From Delia radicum (lineage: Eukaryota; Arthropoda; Insecta; Diptera; Anthomyiidae): DNA of 64,000 nt. How positions within the stretch are numbered: the stretch's first letter is position 1; each line of letters opens with the position of its first letter. Shown in pieces: positions 1 to 11,652 of the stretch. The notes under the pieces are model-generated. The model was not told the origin of the DNA and searched no databases. It saw only the letters and a program-made list of their open reading frames with translations. Made by a program: the position numbers and the translations under genes. The stretch spans positions 86,964,202 to 87,028,201 of the forward strand of contig CM037853.1 in assembly GCA_021234595.1 (NCBI GenBank), read 5' to 3'.

Positions 1-1190
1 AAAGGTAAATTTTATTTTATATAATAAACAACAATATTTTAGAACAATTTCGAAAATGCTTATAAAAATTGTATGTGCATAAATATTTTATATTTATTTT
101 TTTTGTGAAAAAATCGCGGGTTTTAAAAAATGATGAAAACTGAATATAGGGATGGACGAATGGATGTATGGACTGAATTCATGGAGTATGTGTGTATAAA
201 AAATTAATCTAATTTAAAGACCCAAGGTCAATTATATTTGTAATGTATCATGGATCTCATGGTATGCAACTTTTCTTCACACTTTTGTATTTTTCATAAT
301 TGTTTCTAGAAGTCTCGTACAGAAAAGAAATAGGTTAAGATGAAACCTCGGTTATTACGAACTAATTTGAAAGTCCTGGAGCTTTCGTAACAATTTCGAT
401 GTATGTTAAAACAAACTCACTTAAGACAGACGCGGATTCATAGGGATGGAAAATGGGACATTTCTTAACCCAAAATGAATTTTTTCAATACAAAAATATA
501 AGAAATATTAGAAAATTTTGTAAAAACATTCTAACTTACCACAATCCACCCCCAAATTTCAACATCCCACTACTACTGGAAGGCGGTATATGGTGATCAT
601 TTATGTTGGCGATTTCAACCAAAATCTTAAAATTGTTTACCGTCCTATCGAACTGATAATCATATGTAGCGGTGGCATGAAGAAACCACATATGATCAAA
701 GTTTTCTGATTTTTGATATTAAGGTTTAAGAATCTTTTTATATGAGAAAAAAAATTATATTTTTTTTTGAAATTTAAGAAATTTCGCTAACATTATTTTT
801 TAATCAGTTGGTATTCTATGTTGTAAATAATAATATTGTAATACATCCATGTGGAAATATATTTAAAAATATAAATATACCAACATTTATCCAAACCCGC
901 TATAAAATTAAGAATGCGTGGTCAATAAAATGACATGGCATATTTTATTGAAGAGGTATTGGAAATAGCTTTAATTCGATAGGAAGGTAAAAATATTTAA
1001 TGATTGCCCTGTACCGCCTTGCAGTAGTCGAAGAATGTTAAAATTTTGCAAATATATAATGTGATCGACACCCTATTTCACAATTTCACGTACGTGGCTT
1101 GTACGATTTACTTTGGGATTCCCATACGAATTTGGGACACACTAGTGTATTATAAAATAATTGCAATTTTTTTTTTTTTATATATAAAAT
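1..1190. other. AT-rich DNA without a recognisable gene
   Basis: No open frame of note and no terminal repeats are seen. Bases about 427-545 resemble the small hAT-type MITE near 59.3 kb: both share a CGCGGAT start, a GGAAAATGG-type stretch and an ATGCAAAAATATAAGAAAT-like run. This is probably a decayed copy. Confidence 0.5.
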
Positions 1191-1202
1191 AATTGCAAAT
1201 TT

Positions 1203-1383
1203 TTTTTTTTTTATTTTATTAATTAATAATCATATAATTACAAATTATATACTATTACCCTAACCGATCACTAGCTACTATGGCCTTCGGCGCGTTGTAG
1301 CGAAAACAGACCAGTGCCTCTGGTGGGAATCGAACCCACGACCCCCGCACCAGCACGCTACCAACTAGCCTACCGGGGCGCAC
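1203..1383 (-). mobile_element. tRNA-derived SINE, copy 1
   Basis: On the minus strand the element starts with a tRNA-like head containing an A-box-like motif (GGCTAGTTGGTAGCG) and a perfect B box (GGTTCGATTCC at 1326-1336). Next come a family-specific body and an AT-rich tail with TTAATTAATAAAATAAAA. These are RNA polymerase III promoter elements. The copy is flanked by the 12-bp direct repeat AATTGCAAATTT (1191-1202 and 1384-1395), a target-site duplication. Relative to the other copies it lacks roughly ten bases in the anticodon region. At least five more copies lie in this window. Confidence 0.9.
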
Positions 1384-1740
1384 AATTGCAAATTTAAAAA
1401 TACTACTAACAAGGAAAAAATGGATATTCAGTTTGTATGCTTTGGTCTTTTCGCAGACTGTATATTGTAGTTCAATTGAATAAAAACTGATAAGCATGAT
1501 ATTTCAACTGTACAAGTTAACGTTTCAAGGTGAACCTAAATTTGTACCTTTGAAACGAAATTTCAAAAATGTATTTACAATTTTCGATTTTTTTGCAACT
1601 TTCCAATTTATTTAACATTTTAATGTAGTAGATTTAAGTACGATTTAAAGATAAATATAAATCACTATAAACTGAGCTTTTATATGTCTTTACTGCAAAA
1701 ATATACCTGTTAATATATAAATCGTTTCATGGTACACCAC

Positions 1741-3644
1741 TAGGGTTGCCAGATTTAAATTTGGAAAATGCTTGACATTAACCAAAAAAAATCTTTATTT
1801 GGAAAAAAAATCTTGACAATTAAAAACGCCCATACATTAGTGTGTTGTATCTTAATTTATTTTTTGTATAAAAATATATTTTCTTGAAAAGTTTGATCTT
1901 TTAAAATTGCATTTCATTTAGAATTGTTTTTTAAACCTGATCAAATCTTGAGTTTCATGAGAGTGGTGGATTATAATGAGGCTGAAGATGAACTAGTCGC
2001 ATAGGTCGAAAGTGCAGCACTCCCTCTAGCGCTGATCCCCACAATAATTTTGTTCATCTTCTCTTAAATTTATTAACAATTAGAGTTTTCTATTTGTAAT
2101 AGTAACATTTTAATTATGATGTCAAACCGGACAATTCAAAATTAACAATTCAATTTAAAAGTATAAAAAAATGGTATAAAAAATTATCAGTTGGAATAAT
2201 CCGATTCATTATTCAACCTTTTCCAATAAACTGTATATCTTTTGCACTTTTTGTTGATCCAACATCCCCGTTTCATTCCATATATTTTCACGAATTAAAT
2301 GTCTTAAAATAACGTTTTATAAAAGTAATGCAATTGTTAATTACACTGTGCAACGTGAAATTGTATCCCTAACAAGACCAGCGGAATATAACACTAGACT
2401 ATAATTAGACCAAAAATCCCAAAGGGTTTTGAAAACTCAGCTCGTTTTTTCATTATGGGTAAAAATTAAAATTTAAAAAGATAATTTAATAAGAGACAAA
2501 AATGTGTTTTTTTTAAAAGAGCGTTCGTATTTTAAAATATATATAATTTTTTTTACAAAAAAAAATTAAAACTAAACATTTAGACTTGTTTTATAAATTT
2601 GAAATGTTAAAAAGAAAAAAAAATGCTAAAATAGCAGTACGCGATGTTTCATACTTAAGGAACGCTTATTATAAAAAAAAATAAAATACACGCAGGCGAA
2701 TGAGTGATATATAAATATTTCGTATAATCTGTAGTGTGTGAGTGTTAGTGGTGCAAACCAAATTTTGTGTTTGCATACTTTCGAGAAATATATTATGAAA
2801 ACAAAGGGAGCCAGACGTATGAGTGATATTCAAGTGTTAATAAAATTGAATTGCATGTGTTGCATCTTTTAAACTTGCCGTTGCATACTTTAGGGGGACT
2901 TAAGACGACTGAGTGATATTTTTAATTTTTATAGTTTATAAACAGAGAAGACAAAAATAGCAAAATCCATTGTGTTTATGGCAAAAAAAAAAAAAATTGG
3001 AAAAAAGAAAAAAAATAAAATTAAAAAAAAGTTCAATAATTACACTTTTCAAAAGAAAAACTAAAAAATTTAAGAAAAAAGCTTATAAAGCGAAGAATAT
3101 AAAAAAGGCAATTTTAAAGCCAAAAAATCTTTACAAAAAACTGTTTTTAAGCATAAAAAATGCCACACAAAAAATGACAAAAATTACAAAAAAAAAAGCA
3201 TAATAACATATTTGTCTCCCCTGTTTATAAAGTATAAATAAGCCTATTTTTAATTCAATTTTTTAAACAATAGACGATCTTAAAAAAAAACTTATTTTCT
3301 GCATATAAAAATAAGTTACATAAAAAATTCAATTTTTTAACATATTTTTATAAGCAAGTCCATATATGATCATATATGTTTAACAACGATCCTATTTTCG
3401 TATACATTATTCGATTTATTCAAACACATTAAAAAATTCGAATAATTGACCTGCAAAAAGCAAGATTTCATTAAGTTTTTGTTTGTTTTTTTTACAAAAC
3501 TGGTTTTAAAGAAAACTTTGAAAAAATTTAAAATTTGTTAAGGTGTTATTTATGTTTCTTGACAAAACATATTTCTACTTGATTCTTGACGAGCATTTAA
3601 AATTCTTGTAAATTAAGCGAAATTTAGGAAGTCTGGCAACCCTA
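1741..3644. mobile_element. Non-autonomous hAT-type DNA transposon
   Basis: The ends are perfect 13-bp inverted repeats (TAGGGTTGCCAGA). They are flanked by the 8-bp direct repeat TACACCAC (1733-1740 and 3645-3652). An 8-bp duplication and this end sequence fit the hAT superfamily. The 1.9-kb interior has no transposase frame; its only open stretch (2970-3203) is low-complexity and lysine-rich because the DNA is A-rich. The motif TGAGTGATAT recurs at about 2702, 2820 and 2910, suggesting decayed subrepeats. It was probably mobilised by a hAT transposase encoded elsewhere. Confidence 0.82.
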
Positions 3645-3652
3645 TACACCAC

Positions 3653-4526
3653 ATTCTCCTACGTTAAACTGATACACCAAAACTCCGGGACACGTAAACT
3701 TAAGTTTGGGTCATACAATTCAGTAGTATACTCCGTTTTACAAGATTAGATAAAAAAGTTATATATATTTTTTTAAAGTTTGCATTGCTTTCATAAATTT
3801 TTTGATTTTATTTTAAATAAAGGACATCGGAATTTCTTTCGAAATTACTTTATTTATTGTTTATTTGTCGAAACTCAACTCAAACCATAAAGGCCTTCCA
3901 TTATAAGCGGATGCACATCAATTACGGGAAATGAAGGGTCGATTGGTCCAAAGTGACAATTCTGTGATACATGGTGGGCACGTCACGAAACTGTTCAAAC
4001 CGAAATTGTGGTGTACCAAAGTGTATTAATTTTGGTGAAATGCCCAATCACATGACTATAGTAATGGTGACAAAACATTGACAGGTTGGTACCAAATATA
4101 ACTGGAGAAAAAGTAACATACATACAACAAGGGCCCTTGCAGTTGAAGTTGTTACGGGAAATTGAACAGGTTAAGACCTGTTAGCAGTGGATGAAAACAT
4201 GGAATTAGTGCCAACGGTTTCAGTATTATTAAATTGCTGTTTCAGAATTTCAAATAATTTCTGGTAGTTTTTAAGTTTTAAAAAGTTTAAATTGCAATAA
4301 AATATTTTCTAAATTTAAAAATAAATAAAAATTTCAATAAAAAGCAAAAAATTTGTTCACGAAGTTTATGAAATGATGAAGGTCTATGAAACACTTGTCA
4401 AATTTTTATGAAACTTTTAACTCCATTCATGCAGGTGTCAAATAACTTTTTTTCTAAGTGTTTTTTTCTGTTAATTAAAGTAAATTATCACAAATAAAAT
4501 TATAATTTTTCTGTTAATATAGAAAA
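3653..4526. other. Intergenic DNA, nothing identified
   Basis: No coding potential recognised. Around 4350-4440 there are ATGAAAC/TTTATGAAA words typical of the TTTCAT-rich repeats seen elsewhere in the window. Confidence 0.4.
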
Positions 4527-4718
4527 AATATTCATGATCAAGTTTAATATAATTTTTATTAAAAATAAAATTTATGTTTTTTCGACCTTTAATTTTGCAA
4601 TGAAAATGAAAATTATTCAAGTTCGAGGCCATACTCTATATTTCTTTATTAGGATATTGTCCTAACAAATAATCTATAGAGTTTTTGTTTTCAAATTTAT
4701 TCTTTGACCCTTTCAGGA

Positions 4719-4773
4719 ATGTGTTGATAGATCTATTTCGGGAATTTTCTAGGTTCCCATCATCAGAACACGT
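4719..4773 (-). ncRNA. Hammerhead ribozyme motif a
   Basis: Read on the minus strand: stem I (GUGUU with AACAC), CUGAUGA box, stem II (GGGAA with UUCCC), GAAA box, a 3-bp stem III closed by a GAUC loop, and an AUC cleavage triplet before AACAC. All core bases are present. One extra U sits between CUGAUGA and stem II; extra bases at this place are known in a few natural hammerheads. Predicted cleavage is opposite the 4725/4726 junction. Confidence 0.75.
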
Positions 4774-4887
4774 TTTGAAATCTTTTTTTACTTCGAGCTC
4801 ATATAATATATATTAGTTCTCATGTAGTGAGTAAACTAGTTTATATGAATGTTTGATGTTTGGCATAGGATTGTTACCGCTTTTAAA

Positions 4888-4942
4888 ACGTGTTCTGATG
4901 ATGGGAACCTAGAAAATTCCCGAAATAGATCTATCAACACAT
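4888..4942 (+). ncRNA. Hammerhead ribozyme motif b
   Basis: This has the same sequence and fold as motif a, on the opposite strand. CUGAUGA is at 4895-4901 and GAAA at 4922-4925. The AUC cleavage triplet ends at 4935 and stem I closes with AACAC at 4936-4940. It is complete at core level. Confidence 0.76.
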
Positions 4943-5089
4943 TCCTGAAAAGGTCAAAGAATAAATTTGAAAACAAAAACTCTATAGATTATTTGTTAGG
5001 ACAATATCCTAATAAAGAAATATAGAGTATGGCCTCGAACTTGAATAATTTTTATTTTCAATATTCATGATCTTTAACCGAACTAACCA

Positions 5090-5238
5090 ACATCTCACAC
5101 ACAATTTATAGATCAACAATAAAAATTCACTACTTTTCATCATATTTACTAAATCTTCATAAATCTTCATAAATGTGATGAATAATTGATGACAATCGAT
5201 TTATGAAACAATATCATCAATATGATGAAACTTTTTCC
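5090..5238. repeat. TTTCATC-type MITE end
   Basis: Contains TTTATGAAACAATATCATC followed by AATATGATGAAACTTTTTCC and a CTGAGTGTAG end. The reverse complement of this stretch recurs at about 35975-36035, so this is one end of a dispersed palindromic repeat family. Confidence 0.5.
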
Positions 5239-5312
5239 CTGAGTGTAGTGTTTGTCTTTAAACACACACGCAAAATATATAACTTTGCTGTTAGCCAGCC
5301 ATTATGTACAAA

Positions 5313-5390
5313 CAACATTAGCTCAGATGGTAAAGTGCTTGCATTGTAAGCAGAACGTTCTGCGATTGAGCGCTACTGACGCCCAGTACA
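5313..5390 (+). tRNA. tRNA-like sequence, probably a pseudogene or SINE head
   Basis: An A-box-like TTAGCTCAGATGGTAAAG is followed by an anticodon-arm-like stretch with loop ATTGTAA (TGT, threonine type). The B-box region (GCGATTGAGC) is degenerate and the acceptor stem does not pair, so a working tRNA is unlikely. Confidence 0.35.
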
Positions 5391-5946
5391 TTTGTTTAAA
5401 TTCTTTGTTTTTTTAAACTTATTGGAACATCTATTTGTTAGCACATCATTTAAGATGTCACAATGTGTTAAAAATGTGCCACTTGTCACGTTCTATGATA
5501 ATGCCATGTTAAAGTTATTGGCGCCTTTCTGTTTACATCAGTCTTTCAACAAACAACTGGTTCAAAATTAGTCAAATCAATATAAAACCCGTTGGACACA
5601 TTTTTAAACTGATGTATTATGTTAAAAAGTAATATCGTTTATAATTTTGAATATCATTTACACCTGTTTAAAATACTGTATCGATAAAAAAAAAAACAAC
5701 TAAATAAACTTAAACAGTGATTGCAATTATTAGGGCAAGGAATTTCGTGCAAATTCACGCTTTTTCTCGATAATCTAAAACTGATGTAAACTAAACATTT
5801 ATCCGAATCATCAAATTTAGAACAAACTGTTATCGATTTGTAGTTGCATATTTTACATATTTTGGAAAAAGTGCACATTTTTGCATATTTTGACTCTATA
5901 TGCATATTTTGGGCTTTTTAATGAATATTTTGTCATTTTTAGTACA
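5391..5946. other. AT-rich DNA, nothing identified
   Basis: No gene, repeat pair or RNA fold recognised. Short open frames here encode low-complexity peptides and overlap on the same strand. Confidence 0.4.
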
Positions 5947-7095
5947 TACGAGGGCGGTCCCGAAAAGATCCGACCAGACGTATAGATGGCGGCAGTAGTT
6001 TGAAAAAAATTACTTTGGTGAAAAGCGGCAACCTTATAAAACAAATGTTTTAAGTTTAAAGGCGCCACGTTGGTTAGTGTTTTCGGAGCCATCAAAAATA
6101 TTTAATATCAGCGAATTTGTAAACATGGAAAAACTGGTCACCGTTATGTAATTCAATACTTTCATTTGGAAGGTCTCAGTGTAAATAATATCAAAGCCTA
6201 CTCTGGGGGAGTCTGCTCCTTCTCTTACGACTATAAAATATTGAGTGGCAGAGTTTAAACGACAACACATTGAGGTGTCCACAGTAAAGAAAATCCACAA
6301 AATGGTATTGGATGATCGTCGGTTGAAGGTGCGTGAGCTGGCTGAAATGATAGGCATTTCAAGAAGTGCTATAAATCGCATATTGACCGAAAATTTGGAG
6401 ATGAGAAAGCTGTGCGCAACAAGGGTGACGCGTTTGCTCACAGTAGAACAAAAACAGCGTCGTAAAGATGTTTCAATAGAGTGTTTGGCGATGTTTCACC
6501 GCAATAAATCCGAGTTTTTGCGTCGACTCCTAACCATGGATGAGACATGGGTCCACCACTTCACACCTGAGACAAGGGAACAGTCAAAGCAGTGGACTGG
6601 AATGGGAGAACCGTGTCCAAAGAAGGCGAAGGCAGTTCCATCTGCAGGTCAAGGTATGTTTTTTGGAATGCTGGGATAATTTTTATTGATTATCTTCAAA
6701 AAGGAAAACAAAATCAATTATTGCAAAGTTTTAGTGATAAAATTAAGGAAAAAAGGCCGTATTTGGCGATAAAAAAGTGTTGTTTCATCAAGCCAATGCT
6801 TCATACATTCACTATTGCTTTGGCCAAAATCTATGAATTTAAGTTCGAACTGCGTCATCACGCACCTTATTCGCCATATTTAGCTCCCTCGGATTATTTT
6901 CTATTTCCAAACTTGAAAAAAAAAAAGAAAAAAGTGGCAAAAGATTTACCAACAATGAAGACTTGGAGTCTGCGATTGATGGCTATTTGAATTAGCTAGA
7001 CAGTTCTTACTATAAACAGGATATCGAAGCTATTGAATATCGCTGGGAAAAGTGTTTTGAGCTAAAAGGAAGTTTATATGTTCTAGAAATTTGTT
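5947..7095 (+). pseudogene. Decayed mariner transposon with broken transposase
   Basis: The 5' end reads TACGAGGGCGGTCCCGAAAAG, a typical mariner terminal repeat start; no matching 3' end is found, so that side is lost. Transposase is spread over several frames. An N-terminal helix-turn-helix part lies near 6125-6240. A 6245-6679 stretch contains LAEMIGISRSAINRIL and the first catalytic aspartate (MDETW). A further stretch in another frame has YSPYLAPSDYFLFPNLK with the last aspartate. The middle catalytic motif, normally HQDNA, reads HQANA near 6785-6800, so that aspartate is lost. At least two frameshifts plus this substitution make it non-functional. The C-terminal part ends near WEKCFELKGSLY at about 7050-7080. 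The cut-and-paste enzyme would have acted in the nucleus. Confidence 0.85.
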
Positions 7096-7526
7096 TATTG
7101 AGATCTTAGGTAAATTTTTGTAGTTGATTGTTTCCTTGAATTTTGAACGGTTTGCTACCTATGGACCTGAACACGGGAAAAAAGGTAAAAAAAAATCGAA
7201 TTTTTTTAAGTTTTTTGCGATTTTGATCTGGAAGGTGAAGTTTTTTTGATTTTATATGTTCGCAATTTTTGTTCTTTATGACAAGAGCTACAACTTTGCC
7301 ATAGAGAGTAAATCGAAATTCTGAACAGTTTGCAAGATAAGAGCCTGAGAAAATGATCACTTTTTTGCGAAAATGATACCGAGGCCCCAAATCGTTGGCG
7401 GCCCATAAACAAAAGAGGAGATGACTTTGGGAAAAAATTGGGAGACACGGGTCTTTTTTTTTAGTCTTTTATCACGTAGTGGTGTCCGTATATGGTTATT
7501 TTGCCATGACTTAAAAAATTACACAC
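7096..7526. other. Non-coding stretch after the mariner
   Basis: No recognised element. Short frames on the minus strand have no domain features. Confidence 0.35.
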
Positions 7527-7608
7527 AGTGTTATCTTTCGAATAAAGTAAATTTCCTGTCAATTTAAAAAATTCGTCTTTGTTTTATTCCATTTCAAAGT
7601 TCTATACC
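7527..7608 (+). mobile_element. 3' end fragment of a mariner-like MITE
   Basis: The stretch from TTATCTTTCGAATAAAGTAAA to CTATACCTCTATAAAAAACAC matches the 3' end of the deleted mariner at 44264-44906, with a few differences. Only the end survives here. Confidence 0.65.
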
Positions 7609-7960
7609 TCTATAAAAAACACAATTTATAAATAAAACATTTTTGGTATTAAAAGTTTCGTAACGATATGATGCTTGTTAGGAAAAGACCCTAGCTATGT
7701 GTTTGATTACTAAGAAGACAAGAATGGAGCAAAATTGATGATTAATAGGTTTTTTGTTAAAGCTCTGCCTATTTAGAAGGCTCTAGCTTTTCTAAACCTT
7801 TGGGTTCTGTTGAACCCTTTGGGTTGATTTGCTTTATTTCTGTAAATATACGGAGGTTGAAAGCTCGTTATGAATTCCACATAACATTAAAAAATGTCGA
7901 TGTAAATAAAAACAAAAAATTAATAAAACTTTTAAAATTTGGTTATTTTAAAATCTTGCT
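7609..7960 (+). repeat. Copy of the 385-bp satellite-like repeat
   Basis: Shares long blocks with 36746-37252, including GATGCTTGTTAGGAAAAGAC, TAGGTTTTTTGTTAAAG and AATATACGGAGGTTGAAAGC. It is diverged but collinear. Confidence 0.65.
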
Positions 7961-9004
7961 GAACCAGAGAAAAGCGAAATATTCTGTTTCTATTGAAAAA
8001 AATAGATGCCAAGTTTAATTTTTTTTCTGTATTTTTTTATGATTTTAAGCTTTGATTTTAGCTCCATTTTATAAGCATTTATTTTCTGTTTGTAGTTGCA
8101 TGAAATTCCTAGCCCTAGTGATTATACTCAAGTCAAAAGTGTTTATTAACACAAATTGTTTATACTTGTACTCTCTTTAAGTTATCAACGAAAAAAAAAA
8201 ATTCTTAAACTACTAAATAATTTTTGTTAAGATTATATCATACACTTACCTGAGTTTAAGTCTTCAGTTTTATTTGTGCAATAACTTTGTCGTCCTCCAA
8301 AGCTCCATGAATTCTGTTATAGAAAATATAAGAAAACGAAAAAAAAAATAAGAAACTTTTATAGAAAAATTTTATAATATGTATTTAGTATGTAGTCTAA
8401 GTCCAAAAACAAGAAAATAACAAACCATCAATTTTTTTTTCGTATTTTGCTTAAATATTTTTTTTATAATGTTGGTAAACACACACAATATATCCTTGAA
8501 ACTTTGAAGGTAAAAAAATATTTTTTCGTTTTATGACAATAACAAAGAAATACGGCCAAAAGGACGAAATTTATATATAAAAGCAAGTTTTGCAAATAAC
8601 ACTCATAGAAATCGATGCATAAAGTTCTTATCTTTATGCATCAAAATTAAACACAGAAAACAATAATTTTTAGTTTCAATTAAAATATTTGTTAATTCAA
8701 TTAAAAGTTTAATTTAATTGGGGCCTATTAAGGAAAATGTAGTATTAATTTAAATCATTTGTAACTACACTATACGAATGAATTATAATCCGGATCCCGC
8801 AAATCACGGGATTTTCATGTTTTTCATTTGCTTTTTTCTTATTATTATAATTTAAAAAATTATAATTTGGGTAAATCTTCTACCCCTTCTACATTGGTCT
8901 TTTGAAGATTTTCGGTGACGCGAAATGAAACATGTACGGTCCGGTCAGTAGATAAAGTCTGCATTAAATTAGCGGATGAAGGAAAAAAATTTAACAAGTT
9001 TTAT
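7961..9004. other. AT-rich DNA with MITE-end traces
   Basis: About 8652 begins an ACACAGAAAA...TTTCAATTAAAATATT stretch resembling the inverted end of the MITE at 14828-15316. About 8602 carries an ACACTCATAGAAATC end like other small MITEs. No gene seen. Confidence 0.4.
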
Positions 9005-9494
9005 ACAATTTTAATTAAAAATAAAAATTAAGCTTTTTCGACCTTTAATTGTAAAATTTTTTTTGAAAATAAAAATGAAAATTATTCAAGTTCGAGGCCA
9101 TACTCTATATTTCTTTATTAGGATATTGTCCTAACAAATAATCTATAGAGTTTTTGTTTTCAAATTTTATTTTATTAATTGACCACTTTCAGGAATGTGT
9201 TGATAGATCTATTTCGGGAATTTTCTAGGTTACTATCGTCAGAACACGTTCTAAAAGAGGTAACAATACCATGCAAAACCTCAAGCATTCATATAAACTA
9301 GTTTTCTCACTAAATGAGAACTAATATATGAGCTCTAAGTTAAAGATTATCACCATTGATGAAAAAATAAATTGAAAACTTGTTTTTTGTGTGTAAGGGG
9401 TACCTTTAGTAGATATTCAATACACGTTTTTAGTTTTGAATTAAAGGTCGAAAAAACATAATTTTTATTTTTAATAAAAATTATATCAAACTTG
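9005..9494. mobile_element. Penelope-like ribozyme element, copy 2
   Basis: The left part matches the left arm of the copy at 4.5 kb. The right end carries AAAGGTCGAAAAAACAT and a TAATAAAAATTATATC block, inverted relative to the left end. It carries one minus-strand hammerhead-like motif. The boundaries are approximate. Confidence 0.6.
9195..9249 (-). ncRNA. Degenerate hammerhead motif c
   Basis: The core is kept as CUGACGA and GAAA, and stem I and stem III are intact. The 5' side of stem II reads AGUAA instead of GGGAA, so stem II is largely unpaired. Probably weak or inactive. Confidence 0.5.
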
Positions 9495-10106
9495 AACTTA
9501 ATTGATTTTATTTTCAATTATTAAAAATTTAATTGAATATTGTTTTTAATTTCAAACATATTTTTAGTAGATAGTTTTAAAACTTAAAACTTTAATTAAA
9601 AAAATTAAACTATGAAAAATTTAAAATGTTTATATCTCGAAAAGATTTTTTTGCTTTTTTTTTTATTTCGACCATTTTTTTAAATTTTAACGATCTTTTT
9701 GTGAATTTTAATGATTTTTAATATTTTGACATTTTTGACAAGTTTGCTAGTTTCTTATTTGTACGTTTTTTTTTTTTTATTTTTACGATTTTTTTTAATT
9801 TAACGAATTTTTTTTAATTTTGGATATTATATTATTTTAATAGATTTTCTTCTACTTTGGCCAGGTTTTTTTTAGATTTTGGCATATTTTCCAAATTTTT
9901 TGTCATTGCGGGTTATAAAAACAGTAAATTTTATGTGCACAAAATTCATTTGCAATTAAACATTTAATATATATTATTTAACTTTTAATTTAAAGTGAGT
10001 TTAAATTATTTTGATAATAAATTCGTAATTTTAGTCATGGATTTCTATGACTGTATATTAATTAAAGTGTCATTTAAAAAATTTGTCCTTGCAGTTTTGT
10101 TAAAAA
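9495..10106. other. Very AT-rich, T-run-rich DNA
   Basis: Many TTTTNACGATTTTT-like words, but no element ends or coding frames recognised. About 10015-10060 carries AAATTCGTAATTTTAGTCATGGATTTCTATG, the inner side of an ACACTCATAGAAATCCATG-type MITE end. Confidence 0.4.
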
Positions 10107-11083
10107 TGGTTCCAAATGAAAGGAATCATTTTTTTTTTTTTTTTGGAAAACGTTAACCCATGCCGAGTTTCGGTAAAAAATGGCCCGTTTGTGAAAAATG
10201 TGTATTATTATTACAAAATTCCCTAAATTCAAAATTTTGAGAAATTACATTTCTGATTTCATTTATTCGTTTAATATACTCAATATTATTCAGATATGGA
10301 ATTCTGACTTCTGGGGTCCAGGAAAAACAAATAAACATATACCCTTTGTTCATTAAATCGTTAGGTAGGTCTTTAAAATACGTTTAATTCAATAACCTGT
10401 TTTGTATAATTCATTCGAAAGTGAAAACATAGATCATATTGCATAAAATCATTCTTTGTATCGAGTGTAAAATATTTTTTTAATGCAAAAGCTTTATACT
10501 CTTGTAGTCATAATAAAAATTATGTTTTATGGGTCTTTTATGTACCCAGACTAATAAGATTTAACTATTTTTTAAATAAAAGTAAAGATAATTATAGTCT
10601 AATCAAATTTTAGTGATAATTTTCCTAAAATTGTGCAAAACTTTGAAGAAAACATTAAAATTTTGTTCAATTTTTGACAAAATAATCCTTTATCATAAAA
10701 TTTTCTGAAAGGAAATTATGATTCGTGTATGTGTGTGGTGCGAACATACACGAATTATAATTTTTTTTAATTTATATTTTTTTTATATTAATACTATTTT
10801 ATTGAAAAAATTAAAAAAAAACACACACATTTTCGCATTTTTTTTTATCATTACGTCATTTTTGATTCCAGGCTAAATTGGGTTAATGATATCCGATGGA
10901 GTCAGAGTTTGATATCTGAATAATTTGAGTGTTTTAAATGAATAAATGAAAAATTTAGAATTTTCGAAATTTTTTTTTAAAAATGCAGTTTTTTCACAAA
11001 TGGGTAATTTTCGGCCAAAATTCAACACGGGTTAACGATTTCCAAAAACAAAACGATTTCTTAAATTTGGAACCATTTGCAAA
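10107..11083. mobile_element. Non-autonomous inverted-repeat element
   Basis: The left end (ATGGTTCCAAAT, then a T run, TGGAAAACGTTAACCC) mirrors the right end (CGGGTTAACGATTTCC, then TTGGAACCATTTGCAA). Internal blocks (TAGTCTAATCAAATT, TTCAATTTTTGACAAA, GATTCCAGG) recur in the same order at about 43788-44225. No transposase frame is present. Confidence 0.62.
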
Positions 11084-11652
11084 AAAAAAACTGGGCAATC
11101 CCAAATCTATATTTTGTATTTCTTAATTTTTGGTACTTTTTTTGTTTTATCAATATTAGCGATTTATTTAAACTTTGGCAGTTTTTTTTTTTAATTTTTG
11201 TCGTTTTTTTCAATTTTGACGATTTTTTTCCAGCTTTGGCGATTGTTTCAAATATAGGCGATTCTTTAATTTTAGTTAATTTTTTTATTTTGCCAATTTT
11301 TTTAAATGTTGATTTTTTTTTAAATTTTTGTAATTTTTGCAATTTGTTTGGAACAGGAAAATTTGGCGCTACGAAATAACCCCCAATGAAATAACCCCCA
11401 ACGGCCAAAAATGAAATAACCCCCAAAAAAATTGTGTAAAATTGTTTGGGGGTTTTTTCATTTTTTTTGGGGATTATTTCATCTTTCGGTTTGGAGATTA
11501 TTTCATTATGAAGCAACCCCCAATGAAATAAAGCCCAAAATTTAAATGCTTTGGAGATTATTTCATATGCAACTATTTTAGGGGGTTATTCCATATTTTT
11601 TGGGGGATATTTCATTTTGCTAAAATTGAAATTTTTTTAATATTTGTTACGG

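Larger units (their letters stand above)
4540..5059. mobile_element. Penelope-like inverted-repeat element with hammerhead motifs, copy 1
   Basis: Two near-identical arms (about 4600-4775 and 4885-5050) face each other. Each arm carries a hammerhead-ribozyme motif, so one lies on each strand. The whole is flanked by the 13-bp direct repeat AATATTCATGATC (4527-4539 and 5060-5072), which looks like a target-site duplication. Type I hammerheads with a very short stem III are known from the terminal repeats of Penelope-like retroelements. No reverse transcriptase or GIY-YIG frame is present, so this would be a non-autonomous remnant. The Penelope assignment is inference; the inverted structure and the duplication are seen directly. 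Confidence 0.68.

Noticed and set aside
2970..3203. Lysine-rich 77-codon frame
   Set aside because: A-rich, low-complexity DNA inside a non-autonomous hAT element; no motif and no conserved context.
4540..5059. Interpretation as a classical foldback DNA transposon
   Set aside because: Considered because of the inverted arms, but a 13-bp duplication and hammerhead motifs fit a Penelope-like retroelement better. Not excluded.
6034..6441. 135-codon minus-strand frame
   Set aside because: Antisense to the mariner transposase remnant.
11061..11516. 151-codon minus-strand frame and an overlapping plus-strand frame
   Set aside because: Both arise from A/T runs and the start of the foldback array; composition is homopolymer-driven.
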